From the NCBI GenBank assembly GCA_015655975.1, contig DVEP01000022.1:1-17116 (forward strand): DNA of 17,116 bases. The letters are read 5' to 3'. Each line of letters begins with the position of its first letter. Position 1 is the stretch's first letter. The notes below the pieces were generated by a model. That model ran no database searches. It worked only from the letters and a program-made list of their open reading frames with translations, and was not told where the DNA came from. Below, in pieces: positions 1 through 7,378 of this stretch. Origin of the DNA: Eubacterium sp. (GTDB lineage: Bacteria; Bacillota; Clostridia; Oscillospirales; Acutalibacteraceae). The position numbers and the translations under genes were made by a program.

Positions 1-1
1 A

Positions 2-40
2 CTGACTCCGCTTGAAAAACGAAATCAGTTTGTTGCTTAA
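2..40 (+). CDS. possible 3' end of an upstream gene (partial)
   Basis: Frame 2 is open from the window edge to a TAA at 38-40 and reads LTPLEKRNQFVA. This resembles the C-terminal 'glsPveyR' tail of IS3-family transposases (rve domain), but twelve residues cannot prove it. Frames 1 and 3 stop sooner or look less protein-like. A short hairpin with a T-run (55-72) and a stronger terminator (94-124) follow, as expected after a gene end. It could also be chance. Confidence 0.3.
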   Translation: MTPLEKRNQFVA

Positions 41-93
41 AATTTAATTATTCTGCCATCGGTGGCCTTTTTTGTATTGTCTGCACAATTTGG

Positions 94-124
94 GGCAGTA
101 CATTTTGTACTGCCTTGTTTTTTT
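94..124 (+). terminator. intrinsic terminator
   Basis: GGCAGTAC (94-101) pairs perfectly with GTACTGCC (107-114) around a five-base ATTTT loop, followed by a T-rich run (TTGTTTTTTT, 115-124). It would stop transcripts entering from the left edge before the glycosyltransferase promoter. A weaker GCCA-TCGG-TGGC hairpin with a T-run lies just upstream at 55-72. Confidence 0.8.
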
Positions 125-148
125 GAAAATTGCGTTTGTTTTGTTTGA

Positions 149-177
149 TTGACATAAAATTCTTTAAAGGTTATAAT
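149..177 (+). promoter_or_regulatory. SigA-type promoter of the glycosyltransferase gene
   Basis: TTGACA at 149-154 and TATAAT at 172-177 are separated by exactly 17 bases. Both hexamers match the vegetative consensus. The predicted start near 184 leaves a leader of about 30 bases before the ATG at 215. Confidence 0.85.
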
Positions 178-214
178 TTAAAAGCAAACAATTAAAATCT
201 AAAGGAAAGTGCAA

Positions 215-1150
215 ATGAGCAATGCTTTACTGAGCGTGATAGTTCCCATACATAACTCTGAAAAATATTTGAAAGACTGCGTTGACAGTATTATCGCTCA
301 AGACTATGAAAATGTTGAGATTATTTTGATTGACAATCTCTCCGACGACGGCAGTTTGAAGATTTGTGAAGAGTATTTGTCAAAAGATAATAGAGTGAAA
401 ATCGGCAAAGAGTACGACAATTTGGGTTTGTCATTTGCAAGAAATAAAGGCATTTCTATGGCTCACGGCAAATATATTGCTTTTGTTGACTCCGACGATA
501 CCGTAGAAAAAGATATTTATACCCGTCTTGTCGGCGATTTGGAAAAGTATGACTGCGATGTTGCAGTTTGCTCTTTCAGAAATGAAAAAAGCAATAAAAC
601 AGAGGTAACCGACTGTGAAACGGCAAAACTTTCTCTGTTTGATATAGGGAATTTTGAAGGCTACGCTTGGAATAAACTTTTGAAAAAAGAAATCATAGAC
701 AGGTACAATTTGCGATTTGACGCCGAGATTTTTATGTGTGAAGATATGCTTTTCAATTTTCAGTATATGAACTGTGTGAAAAAGGCGTGTTTTGTGCACA
801 AAAAACTGTACAACTATATTAAACATAAAAACAGTATGACGAAGTGTCCGTTCAAGGAAAATATCAAAACCGCCTGCCTGAGCGCAAAAAAAATTGCTCA
901 AAATGTTTCGGAAGATGAAACAAAAACCGTCAAAAAGAAGGTGGATATCAATCTTACAAATATGGTCTATCTCGTAACGGTCAGACAGTTTAAATCTCGC
1001 TGTAAGATTGAGAAAGATTTTGTCCTTGAAAATATCGGTAGTTTGAAAAACTACTTTTTTGACTGCAAAATCTCGCTCAAAAGAAAATTGTGGATTTTCC
1101 TGTGCGCGTACTTTCCGTCATTTTTAAATTTGTTTTCAAAAAACAAATAA
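215..1150 (+). CDS. family 2 glycosyltransferase
   Basis: Probably transfers a sugar from a nucleotide-sugar donor to a surface glycan or lipid-linked acceptor at the cytoplasmic face of the membrane. The 311-residue protein opens with the GT-A fold signature SVIVPIHNSEKYL (7-19), has LIDNLSDDGS (39-48) where family members carry a VDDGSxDGS-like loop, GLSFARNKGI (71-80), and the metal/nucleotide motif FVDSDD (90-95). The W-N-K (152-154) and ED (176-177) positions further on are typical of capsule/exopolysaccharide GT2 enzymes. The C-terminal ~30 residues are basic and hydrophobic, perhaps membrane-associating. A GTG six bases upstream is also in frame, but the AAAGGA at 201-206 sits 8 bases before ATG 215 and only 2 before the GTG, so I chose 215. 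It is monocistronic with its own promoter and terminator. Donor and acceptor cannot be read from the sequence. Confidence 0.85.
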   Translation: MSNALLSVIVPIHNSEKYLKDCVDSIIAQDYENVEIILIDNLSDDGSLKICEEYLSKDNRVKIGKEYDNLGLSFARNKGISMAHGKYIAFVDSDDTVEKDIYTRLVGDLEKYDCDVAVCSFRNEKSNKTEVTDCETAKLSLFDIGNFEGYAWNKLLKKEIIDRYNLRFDAEIFMCEDMLFNFQYMNCVKKACFVHKKLYNYIKHKNSMTKCPFKENIKTACLSAKKIAQNVSEDETKTVKKKVDINLTNMVYLVTVRQFKSRCKIEKDFVLENIGSLKNYFFDCKISLKRKLWIFLCAYFPSFLNLFSKNK

Positions 1151-1199
1151 AAGAAATTTAAGTGTATTTAATTTTTACGGTTAAATCATTTGCAAATAT

Positions 1200-1230
1200 A
1201 AAAAGCGTTCGTTTTAACGAACGCTTTTTT
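1200..1230. terminator. bidirectional terminator between convergent genes
   Basis: GCGTTCG (1205-1211) pairs with CGAACGC (1218-1224), flanked by A5 on the left and T6 on the right. The hairpin therefore has a U-run on either strand and can end both the glycosyltransferase transcript and the minus-strand operon ending at 1242. Confidence 0.9.
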
Positions 1231-1241
1231 GTGTATCTGCA

Positions 1242-2879
1242 TCAGTAATATAAACTTTTTTCGACTTCATCTAAATTAAAAAATACTTCTTCAAGCATTT
1301 CTTCATTTCTTTGGAAAACTTTTACGGCCTTGTACTGCGAAAAGTTGAAAGAAAAACGGTTGTTGTACCCGAATTTTTTACCTTTTTCGGCATTTGAACA
1401 GTAGTCGGCATAGTCGTTGTAACGGGCTGCGTTTGCAAGTTTTCGCCTTGCTTCCAATTGATATTTGTACGAACTCAGGTTGCTTGGTTCCTTTGGCTCG
1501 AGCGCCAGTTTTTCGAGTTGAGGCACGGCGTCTGCACCTAAACTTTCCAGGTGCGAAATGTCTATTGTTTTGATATTGTCGTTCAAATACTGTGTTGTGT
1601 TGTATGTCGCAATGATTTTTGCAGGTCCTATGAAAAAGATGAGTGAAACGACCAGAAGAGACGCAACTGCCAAAATTTTTGCGTACGGAACTTTCGGTGC
1701 AAACAGATGAACTACAAACAAAACTATGCACAAGATGAGGAGCAGGTCAAAAACGGCAGCGGCGAAACGACGCTCTGTTAAACCGTATCTGTTTACATAC
1801 ATTGCTATCTTTGAAACGGAAGTCGCAACAAAAAGTGCCGTGAAACCGCACATCATACAGGAAAGAATTTTCACTGCTTTGTCAATTTTTTTGCCTTTTC
1901 TTGTTGTAAAAATGAGTGAAAAAGCCATTACGGAAAAGTTTAAAACGGCAAGAACGGCTGTTTCAAAAAATCCTTTTCTTGCGTATTCCGAATAGGTGAA
2001 ACGGTAATTTTCGGGTAAAATATTTTTAAATGCCGAAAAGAAATAGGCAAGTTGAGAAAAAAGATATACAAAGTAAATTGCAAGCAACAGAACCATTACT
2101 GTTTTTGCAACGGTAGGGGCAATTTTTTGCATTTTCTTTTGCGAACTTTTATATGTGTTTTTCTTTTTTGCGTTTTTAATACTGAAAGAAAATGACGCGA
2201 CAAACGGGAAAAATATTAAAGCCAGTAACAATGACGGAAAGAAATTTGCAGAGCTAACCGAAATGTTAATGTTCCACAACAAGTTGTTAAGCAGTGAGCT
2301 GAAAGCGTCGTCGCTTAAAACAAGAAGTACGATTGCAACAGCGCACAACGGCAAAGCGATTGCAATTCCGATTGCAATTTCTTTAATCTTTTTCATTTTT
2401 TTGTTTTTGTTTTCTTTTTCTTTCGGGACAAACGACTTAAAAACATTTTTGATATCTGAAAAAAGTCCCGATGTAGAAATTTGGACTGTTTTGAAAACCT
2501 GAAAATACCCATTCATACTTTCGGGCGAATTTGCAGAGTATGTAGAGGCGAAAATCATAAACAAAACAATGCAAATTAAGTATTTGTTGAAAATAAACTC
2601 CGTGTTTACCGAAAAAGATAAAACACTCAGCAAAAGGCAGGCAAAACTCACATTTCGTATGAGCATATTCTTTTTAATTCCCGTTGTGTCAAAAAACAGT
2701 TTGGCTGTAATTATATATGCAAGAAGCGTGATTGTGCCCAATATTCCGACTTGAAACAGAGTTAGAAATGCAATGTAAAAAGTGGCAAAACAGAAGAATA
2801 TCGTGGCGATTACAAAATATAAATCGGATACTTTCAGTTTTGAATTGACAGTGTTGTTTAATTTTAAATTGTTGTCCAT
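1242..2879 (-). CDS. DUF4173/DUF4153-like multi-pass membrane protein
   Basis: Function unknown. The 545-residue protein has about eleven hydrophobic segments (near residues 20-42, 45-63, 76-91, 100-113, 168-189, 213-233, 259-283, 305-325, 338-361, 372-394, 402-424) and a soluble C-terminal tail of about 120 residues. Family-like marks are YSEYARKGFFE (296-306), YGLTERRF (365-372) and a DISHLESLGADAVPQL stretch (440-455), which match the DUF4173/DUF4153 group as I recall it. A basic loop (about 150-167) separates the N-terminal four-helix part. It is third in an operon after the DUF2975 and Xre genes: its GGAGG site lies inside the last codons of the Xre gene, and only two bases separate them. 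This gene set recurs in Firmicutes, so the regulator probably controls its own membrane partners. No catalytic motif is visible. Confidence 0.75.
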   Translation of the reverse strand: MDNNLKLNNTVNSKLKVSDLYFVIATIFFCFATFYIAFLTLFQVGILGTITLLAYIITAKLFFDTTGIKKNMLIRNVSFACLLLSVLSFSVNTEFIFNKYLICIVLFMIFASTYSANSPESMNGYFQVFKTVQISTSGLFSDIKNVFKSFVPKEKENKNKKMKKIKEIAIGIAIALPLCAVAIVLLVLSDDAFSSLLNNLLWNINISVSSANFFPSLLLALIFFPFVASFSFSIKNAKKKNTYKSSQKKMQKIAPTVAKTVMVLLLAIYFVYLFSQLAYFFSAFKNILPENYRFTYSEYARKGFFETAVLAVLNFSVMAFSLIFTTRKGKKIDKAVKILSCMMCGFTALFVATSVSKIAMYVNRYGLTERRFAAAVFDLLLILCIVLFVVHLFAPKVPYAKILAVASLLVVSLIFFIGPAKIIATYNTTQYLNDNIKTIDISHLESLGADAVPQLEKLALEPKEPSNLSSYKYQLEARRKLANAARYNDYADYCSNAEKGKKFGYNNRFSFNFSQYKAVKVFQRNEEMLEEVFFNLDEVEKSLYY

Positions 2880-2881
2880 TT

Positions 2882-3085
2882 CTATTCCTCCCTATATTCT
2901 AAAATATCTCCGACTTCACATTCGAGCGCTTGACAAATTGCGTTCAGAGTTGAAAAGCGAATTGCTTTGGCTTTGCCTGTTTTCAAAATTGACAGGTTCG
3001 CCTGAGTGATTCCGACTTTCTCGGCAAGTTCGCCCGAACTCATTTTTCTTTTTGCAAGCATAACATCTAAATTAACTACTATCAT
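2882..3085 (-). CDS. Xre/YozG-type helix-turn-helix regulator
   Basis: A 67-residue DNA-binding protein consisting almost entirely of one HTH_3/Cro-type domain. The HTH spans about residues 17-38, with SGELAEKVGITQANLSILKTG as core, and the C-terminal LNAICQALECEVGDILEY is the usual helix-4/5 end of this family. No sensor or dimerisation extension is present. Start ATG at 3085 has AAGGAG eight bases upstream. It sits between a DUF2975 gene (15-base gap) and the DUF4173 gene (2-base gap) and is surely cotranscribed. By analogy with similar small Xre proteins it likely binds its own operon promoter, but no clear operator palindrome is obvious there. Confidence 0.88.
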   Translation of the reverse strand: MIVVNLDVMLAKRKMSSGELAEKVGITQANLSILKTGKAKAIRFSTLNAICQALECEVGDILEYREE

Positions 3086-3100
3086 ACTTACTCCTTGGTG

Positions 3101-3547
3101 TTATATTGTCATATCGTTTTCTTCTTTGAGTTCTATTGCTTTTTCAAAAACATTCATAATAACCCGAATTATTATTCCGCCCAAAAAAGCAATTAAACCA
3201 AAAATGAAAACCGAGTAGTGAATTGCTCCGACAACCATAGATTCTGCCGCCGCTAAAAAACAACAAATGCTGATGTTGGACATATATGCAACATTTTTTC
3301 TTTCAAAAACAATATCTTTTTCAATGTTTTTTAAAATTGCCGTCAATGAAACAAGAGTTGCGGCGCCGACAGGCATTGCAATATATATGCAAACCGTTAA
3401 AAATACGGGTACGAAACTCGGTCTGTCGTACATTTCAGGGTATATATTTTTGAAAAAATACGGTGCAAATACAGCGAGAAATGCTGCGCCTGCCCAAAAA
3501 ATGCCTATAATCGCAAGACTGATTTTGATTGAATGTTTGGTTTTCAT
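3101..3547 (-). CDS. DUF2975-family membrane protein
   Basis: Function unknown. A 148-residue protein with four predicted transmembrane segments (about 10-30, 47-70, 92-110, 113-133). The sequence ILKNIEKDIVFERKNVAYMS (71-90) between helices 2 and 3 is the hallmark stretch of DUF2975 proteins. Start ATG 3547 is preceded by GGAGG with a 7-base spacer. It is the first gene of the DUF2975-Xre-DUF4173 operon, directly behind a consensus promoter. In related Firmicutes DUF2975 and small Xre regulators are routine neighbours; a role as membrane sensor or antagonist of the regulator is speculation. Confidence 0.78.
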   Translation of the reverse strand: MKTKHSIKISLAIIGIFWAGAAFLAVFAPYFFKNIYPEMYDRPSFVPVFLTVCIYIAMPVGAATLVSLTAILKNIEKDIVFERKNVAYMSNISICCFLAAAESMVVGAIHYSVFIFGLIAFLGGIIIRVIMNVFEKAIELKEENDMTI

Positions 3548-3609
3548 AAAACAACCTCCGTTTTATTAAAAAAGTATATTGAAAGTGTTTTGTTTTTCTT
3601 TTCAACACC

Positions 3610-3638
3610 GTTATACACTATTTTTTATCGTTTGTCAA
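3610..3638 (-). promoter_or_regulatory. promoter of the DUF2975-Xre-DUF4173 operon
   Basis: On the minus strand TTGACA (3638-3633) and TATAAC (3615-3610) have 17-base spacing. The start would fall about 60 bases before the DUF2975 ATG. No other good promoter precedes the three genes. Confidence 0.8.
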
Positions 3639-3742
3639 TAAAAAATATCTAATTTTCAATAAATTATCAAACGAAATATCTTCAAGGCAAATATTGTGAA
3701 ATACGGTAAAACAAGAATTATGAGTAAAAAGATATAAAAAAT

Positions 3743-3772
3743 ACAGTGGGTGTCAATATTGACACCCACTGT
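3743..3772 (-). terminator. perfect 30-bp palindrome, probable terminator of the lipoprotein-like gene
   Basis: Arms ACAGTGGGTGTCAAT (3743-3757) and its exact reverse complement (3758-3772). On the minus strand the hairpin is followed by TATTTTTTATA, a U-rich tract, about 80 bases after the stop of the 3851 gene. On the plus strand no U-run follows. A zero-loop perfect palindrome could also be a protein-binding site, but position and U-tract favour termination. Confidence 0.7.
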
Positions 3773-3850
3773 TTGATGAATCATTTTCAATTATGATATT
3801 AAGTATTGTTTTTTTAATTTTTTGTGTGGCTGAATTATTATTTTTTTAAT

Positions 3851-4786
3851 TTAAGATAATTCAAACGATACACCAAATTTGTATTGATAATATGGTAAAT
3901 CGTTATATGCTTGTATCTGATAGAGTTCTGCGGTTTCATAGTTTATAAAAGGATACGGTACTGCTACAAATACAAGTTCTTCATTTTTGAGAGTGTTTGA
4001 TTTTGCCGAAAACTTGACTTTGCCGTTCTTTTCTATTGTAGTTGAACTGAGAGCAAATTTTTTTGAACCGTTTATTTCTAATAATTTATTGTTTTCCAAA
4101 ACCATTACTGCAAAGTCCATTTTTTTGCGCAAATTACTGTCGTAAGATTTTCTAAAGAAATCGCCGTCATATATTTTGTCAATGTTGAATTGAAGTTCGC
4201 ACTCAATATTTTTCCCTTTTTTATCAACAGACGGATTTAATTCTAAGAACACTTCTTTTTCTACATTGTTTGTAAAAGGTATTGTTGTATCATTGTCGGG
4301 CTTGTTCAGAGCGCTTTTTTCACCGTTTATATTTAATCTTAAAAAATTATATCCGCGTATGCTGTGGTTTTTGAGGGTTGTATTATTTTTAATCCAAAAA
4401 ATCAAATTGTGATATTTGTTTCCTAATTTATTGATTTGTATTGTAATGTTATTTGTTTTGAACTCTTCACCCGTTTCGGGCAGGGTAATTCTAAAAACAG
4501 TGTCTTGTAGAAATTCGTTTTCTTCTTTTACTTTAATCGGTCTTTGTTCAAAGTTATCAATCATACCGAATTCTAAAGTAAAAGGAATTGTGCTTTGATA
4601 AGTCATTTCCAATGTCAATTCTAAAGTATCGTTTTCTGTTTTAATATATTTTACAGGTTCTCCGTTATAGCGAATATCATAATGAGTTGCAATTGAGTAA
4701 TTGTTTTGCTCTTCGTTGTTTTGTTTGTCGTCTGAACATGAACTTAATACTGTCATACAAATAACCACCTTCAATAAATTTTTTAT
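3851..4786 (-). CDS. putative lipoprotein of unknown function; start codon uncertain
   Basis: I do not recognise a family. After a lipobox-like LSSC the protein has an Asn/Asp/Glu-rich linker (SDDKQNNEEQNN) and then about 280 mostly beta-strand-like residues with alternating polar/hydrophobic pattern and no cysteine-rich or catalytic motif. The start is the odd part. ATG at 4756 has a good site (AAGGTGG, 8-base spacer) but leaves only MTVLSSC, with no hydrophobic region. TTG at 4774 has no visible site. The open frame extends to an ATA at 4786, giving KNLLKVVICMTVLSSC, a textbook lipoprotein signal, behind GGAAAC. Either AUA initiates, an ATG was lost, or the protein is cytoplasmic. I annotate the longest form. 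A TATAAT lies just upstream (4800-4795), so a transcript might start almost at the ATA. A palindromic terminator follows. Confidence 0.6.
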   Translation of the reverse strand: MKNLLKVVICMTVLSSCSDDKQNNEEQNNYSIATHYDIRYNGEPVKYIKTENDTLELTLEMTYQSTIPFTLEFGMIDNFEQRPIKVKEENEFLQDTVFRITLPETGEEFKTNNITIQINKLGNKYHNLIFWIKNNTTLKNHSIRGYNFLRLNINGEKSALNKPDNDTTIPFTNNVEKEVFLELNPSVDKKGKNIECELQFNIDKIYDGDFFRKSYDSNLRKKMDFAVMVLENNKLLEINGSKKFALSSTTIEKNGKVKFSAKSNTLKNEELVFVAVPYPFINYETAELYQIQAYNDLPYYQYKFGVSFELS

Positions 4787-5160
4787 TGTTTCCGATTATA
4801 AAAAATATTTGGAAGAATTGATAATTCCCGCCGAATATATTTTACTATATCGGTTTTTATATTTCAACTTTTTGAAATTGAACAGAGAAAAAGCAGAGAT
4901 GATAAAAGCAAACTTTTTGTGAATTTTTTTAAATCTAACATATATATTGTACTATTTCTGTTAAAATTTTGAGTTTTAATTATTATAAATCAAATGTTAA
5001 TAATGATAATACATATAAAAATCGCTAATATCTTAACAATATATTGAGAGAGATTTTAAAAAATCGGTGCTAATAGGTTGTTTTTATAGTTTAATGTTGT
5101 TTTAATTATAACAAAGTGAATGATAATAATTAACAAAGTTGTAGGTATTTTGAGATAAGT
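4787..5160. other. AT-rich intergenic gap, no convincing gene
   Basis: No ORF with a credible ribosome binding site, no tRNA and no strong hairpin. The plus-strand frame through 4795-4922 translates into a protein-like stretch (KYLEELIIPAEYILLYRFLY and a KLNREKAEMIKANFL end) but has no usable start outside the antisense of the lipoprotein-like gene; I treat it as a possible remnant at most. Bases 4923-5160 are featureless AT-rich sequence. Confidence 0.5.
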
Positions 5161-5169
5161 TTGGCTTTG

Positions 5170-5198
5170 TTGACAACAATAATCAGTTATAATATTAT
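5170..5198 (+). promoter_or_regulatory. promoter of the aldehyde dehydrogenase gene
   Basis: TTGACA (5170-5175) and TATTAT (5193-5198) with 17-base spacing. An overlapping TATAAT at 5188-5193 would give a 12-base spacer and is less likely. The ATG is at 5232. Confidence 0.75.
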
Positions 5199-5231
5199 AA
5201 AATCAAAATAAACAGTAAAGGGTGAAACAGT

Positions 5232-6617
5232 ATGACAGAATACGATAAACTTCATAGAAGCCAACTTGATTTCTACAACAGCGGTGCAACCAAAAGTTAC
5301 GACTTTCGTGTTGAACAGTTAAAAAAATTGAAAAATGCCGTTAAAATTTGCAGAGACGATATTTTCAAAGCACTTAAAAAAGACCTCAACAAAAGCACTG
5401 TTGAGGCGTATCTGACGGAAATCAATTTTGTCGAAAAAGAAATAGACTACACAATATCCCACTTGGCAGGGTGGATGAAAAACAAATATGTAATGTCCGA
5501 CTTGTATCAGTTCCCGGGTGTGTCGAAAATTTACCACGACCCGTACGGTGTTGTTCTGATTATGTCGCCGTGGAACTATCCTTTTCAACTTACGCTTGTG
5601 CCTCTCATTGGTTCAATCGCGGGCGGTAACTGCACCATTGTGAAACCGTCGGCGTACGCAAAACATACATCGTCAGTCATCAAAAAAGTTTTAGATATTG
5701 CATTTGACGACGAATATGTTGCGGTTGTTGAAGGCGGACGAGAGGAAAACGCAAAACTGCTCGATTTGAAATTTGACTATATTTTCTTTACGGGCAGTGT
5801 AAATGTCGGAAAAGTTGTAATGAGAAAAGCGTCCGAACATTTAACGCCTGTTACTCTTGAACTCGGCGGTAAAAGTCCGTGTATAGTTGACTCTACGGCA
5901 AATTTAGATGTTGCCGCAAAACGAATTATATGGGGCAAGTCAATAAACGCAGGTCAAACCTGCGTTGCTCCCGACTATGTCTATGTGCACAAAAGCGTGA
6001 AAGACGAACTTATTAAGAAAATGAAAGAAGAACTCCTCAGCACATACGGAGAAAACGGTTTGAACGCAGAGCATTTGCCGAAAATTATTAACGACAATCA
6101 TTTCAAGCGTCTTGTAGGATATTTTGACGGTGCAAATGTTGTTTTCGGCGGAAAATCGGACCCCGAAACAAGACAGATAGAACTTTCACTTCTTGAACTC
6201 GAGGACGAAAATCACCCTGTAATGCAGTCGGAAATTTTCGGACCTATTCTGCCGATAATAGAATACACATCGCTTTCGGGACTGATAAAATCGCTGAAAG
6301 ACAAAGCAAAGCCTCTTGCGTTGTATCTCTTCACAACAAGCAAAGTCAACAGAGAACAAGTGCTTCAGGAACTCCAGTTCGGCGGCGGTTGTGTGAACGA
6401 AACGGTGCTTCACATTGTGTCAAGTTCAATGCCGTTCGGCGGTGTAGGCGAAAGCGGAATGGGCGGCTATCACGGCAAATCAAGTTTCAATTCTTTTACC
6501 CGTGAAAAAGGTGTGCTCATTAAACCTAACTTCATAGATTTTTCATTCCGCTACCCGAAAAATTGGAAGAGTCTTGAAAATAAAGTTGAAAAACTCAAAA
6601 GGTTTATAATAAAGTAA
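5232..6617 (+). CDS. class 3-like NAD(P)-dependent aldehyde dehydrogenase
   Basis: Oxidises aldehydes to carboxylic acids with NAD(P)+ in the cytoplasm. At 461 residues it fits the ALDH3/YwdH-like short subgroup rather than the ~500-residue class 1/2 enzymes. Seen directly: MSPWNYPFQL with the oxyanion Asn115, NCTIVKPSA (133-141), FTGSVNVGK (186-194) for the cofactor fold, LELGGKSP with general base Glu210, GQTCVAPDYV with nucleophile Cys244, EIFGPILPI (334-342), and the C-terminal MPFGGVGESGMGGYHGKSSF (400-419), characteristic of class 3. The C-terminal end is basic (KNWKSLENKVEKLKRFIIK) and might associate with the membrane, as in fatty-aldehyde members; this is inference. Start ATG has AAAGGGTG with a 7-base spacer. 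Monocistronic, own promoter, convergent with the GNAT gene. Substrate likely medium/long-chain or aromatic aldehyde, not readable from sequence. Confidence 0.93.
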   Translation: MTEYDKLHRSQLDFYNSGATKSYDFRVEQLKKLKNAVKICRDDIFKALKKDLNKSTVEAYLTEINFVEKEIDYTISHLAGWMKNKYVMSDLYQFPGVSKIYHDPYGVVLIMSPWNYPFQLTLVPLIGSIAGGNCTIVKPSAYAKHTSSVIKKVLDIAFDDEYVAVVEGGREENAKLLDLKFDYIFFTGSVNVGKVVMRKASEHLTPVTLELGGKSPCIVDSTANLDVAAKRIIWGKSINAGQTCVAPDYVYVHKSVKDELIKKMKEELLSTYGENGLNAEHLPKIINDNHFKRLVGYFDGANVVFGGKSDPETRQIELSLLELEDENHPVMQSEIFGPILPIIEYTSLSGLIKSLKDKAKPLALYLFTTSKVNREQVLQELQFGGGCVNETVLHIVSSSMPFGGVGESGMGGYHGKSSFNSFTREKGVLIKPNFIDFSFRYPKNWKSLENKVEKLKRFIIK

Positions 6618-6672
6618 AAAACAGAAATTAACTTTTTTATACTTGAGTAAGGACGGTATAAAGTTTATTTGG

Positions 6673-7143
6673 TTATAATATGTACTCCATTTGTTTTTTC
6701 TTTGTTTTCAAACCCATTTTTTCATAGAACTTTTCTGCCGAAGTGTTTCCTGACCATACATTGAGAGTTATTTCATAACATCCCATTCTTTTTGCTTCAC
6801 ATTTTATATATTCAAACAAGTCCGCTCCTATATGCTGACATCTTGATTTTTTATCAACACATAAATCATCTATGAAAAGCGATTTGAACGGTATCATATT
6901 ATTTGAGAACGGTTGTTCTTTTAATTGACAAAAGACATATCCGCAGCATACATCGTTTTCATCTGTTGCAACATAAATCGGTGTTGACTCATCTTTCAGC
7001 ATTTTTTCAAGTTCAGCATTTGTATATTTTGTTGTGCCGGGAATAAAAATGTCAGGTCTTATATCAGCGTGAATTTGAAGTACCTGACCTAATAATTCCA
7101 TGATTTGCGGTATGTCTTTTTTTACTGCTCTTCTGATACTCAT
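6673..7143 (-). CDS. GNAT family N-acetyltransferase
   Basis: Predicted acetyl-CoA-dependent transferase of 156 residues. It begins with the common SIRRAVKKDIPQIMELL (2-18). Motif A is LFIDDLCVDKKSRCQHIGADLF (89-110); the acetyl-CoA pyrophosphate loop reads R-C-Q-H-I-G (101-106) where many members have R-G-x-G-I-G, a mild deviation found in other GNATs. Motif B (NVWSGNTSAEKFYEKMGL, 128-145) is typical. Cysteines are unusually frequent (C66, C67, C72, C95, C102, C115, C122). ATG 7143 has GGAG 10 bases upstream, a rather long spacer. It has its own strong promoter at 7186-7214, next to the interspersed repeats. Acceptor (protein N-terminus, amine, antibiotic) unknown. Confidence 0.88.
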   Translation of the reverse strand: MSIRRAVKKDIPQIMELLGQVLQIHADIRPDIFIPGTTKYTNAELEKMLKDESTPIYVATDENDVCCGYVFCQLKEQPFSNNMIPFKSLFIDDLCVDKKSRCQHIGADLFEYIKCEAKRMGCYEITLNVWSGNTSAEKFYEKMGLKTKKKQMEYIL

Positions 7144-7185
7144 TTTGAATCTGCTCCAATCAAACTAAAATATATTTTCTTTTGA

Positions 7186-7214
7186 ATTATATAAAAAATG
7201 TCGTTCGGAGTCAA
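7186..7214 (-). promoter_or_regulatory. promoter of the GNAT gene
   Basis: Minus strand TTGACT (7214-7209), 17-base spacer, TATAAT (7191-7186). It lies only 15 bases from the first copy of the 97-bp repeat. Confidence 0.8.
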
Positions 7215-7229
7215 ACGGAACACCTCGTC

Positions 7230-7326
7230 GGCGCAAGTTCCGTATCGTTCAAAATTACTTTTGTTAATCCCTATGTCAAAAGTAATTTCTCGCTCGCTCC
7301 ACTGCGCCTCCTCTCAAAAACTGCCG
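7230..7326. repeat. interspersed repeat, copy 1
   Basis: This 97-base segment recurs at 7379-7476 with three small substitutions and one single-base length change. It starts GGCGCAAGTTCCG and ends CTCTCAAAAACTGCCG. Inside, AAATTACTTTTG and CAAAAGTAATTT form a 12-bp inverted repeat around a short loop containing CTATGT. It continues into a further hairpin (CAAAAACTG 7315-7323 with CAGTTTTTG 7340-7348). A plus-strand ORF runs through both copies (7182-7493) but its peptide merely repeats (VKSNFSL-PLRLLSKTA) and has no ribosome binding site, so I do not call it a gene. Confidence 0.85.
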
Positions 7327-7378
7327 TACGGTTGTGCGACAGTTTTTGTAATGTTATCTTGAAAAAAGAGAGTGCTTG

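Noticed and set aside
431..901. 156-residue minus-strand ORF
   Set aside because: Antisense to the glycosyltransferase, with no ribosome site; the plus-strand protein has clear family motifs.
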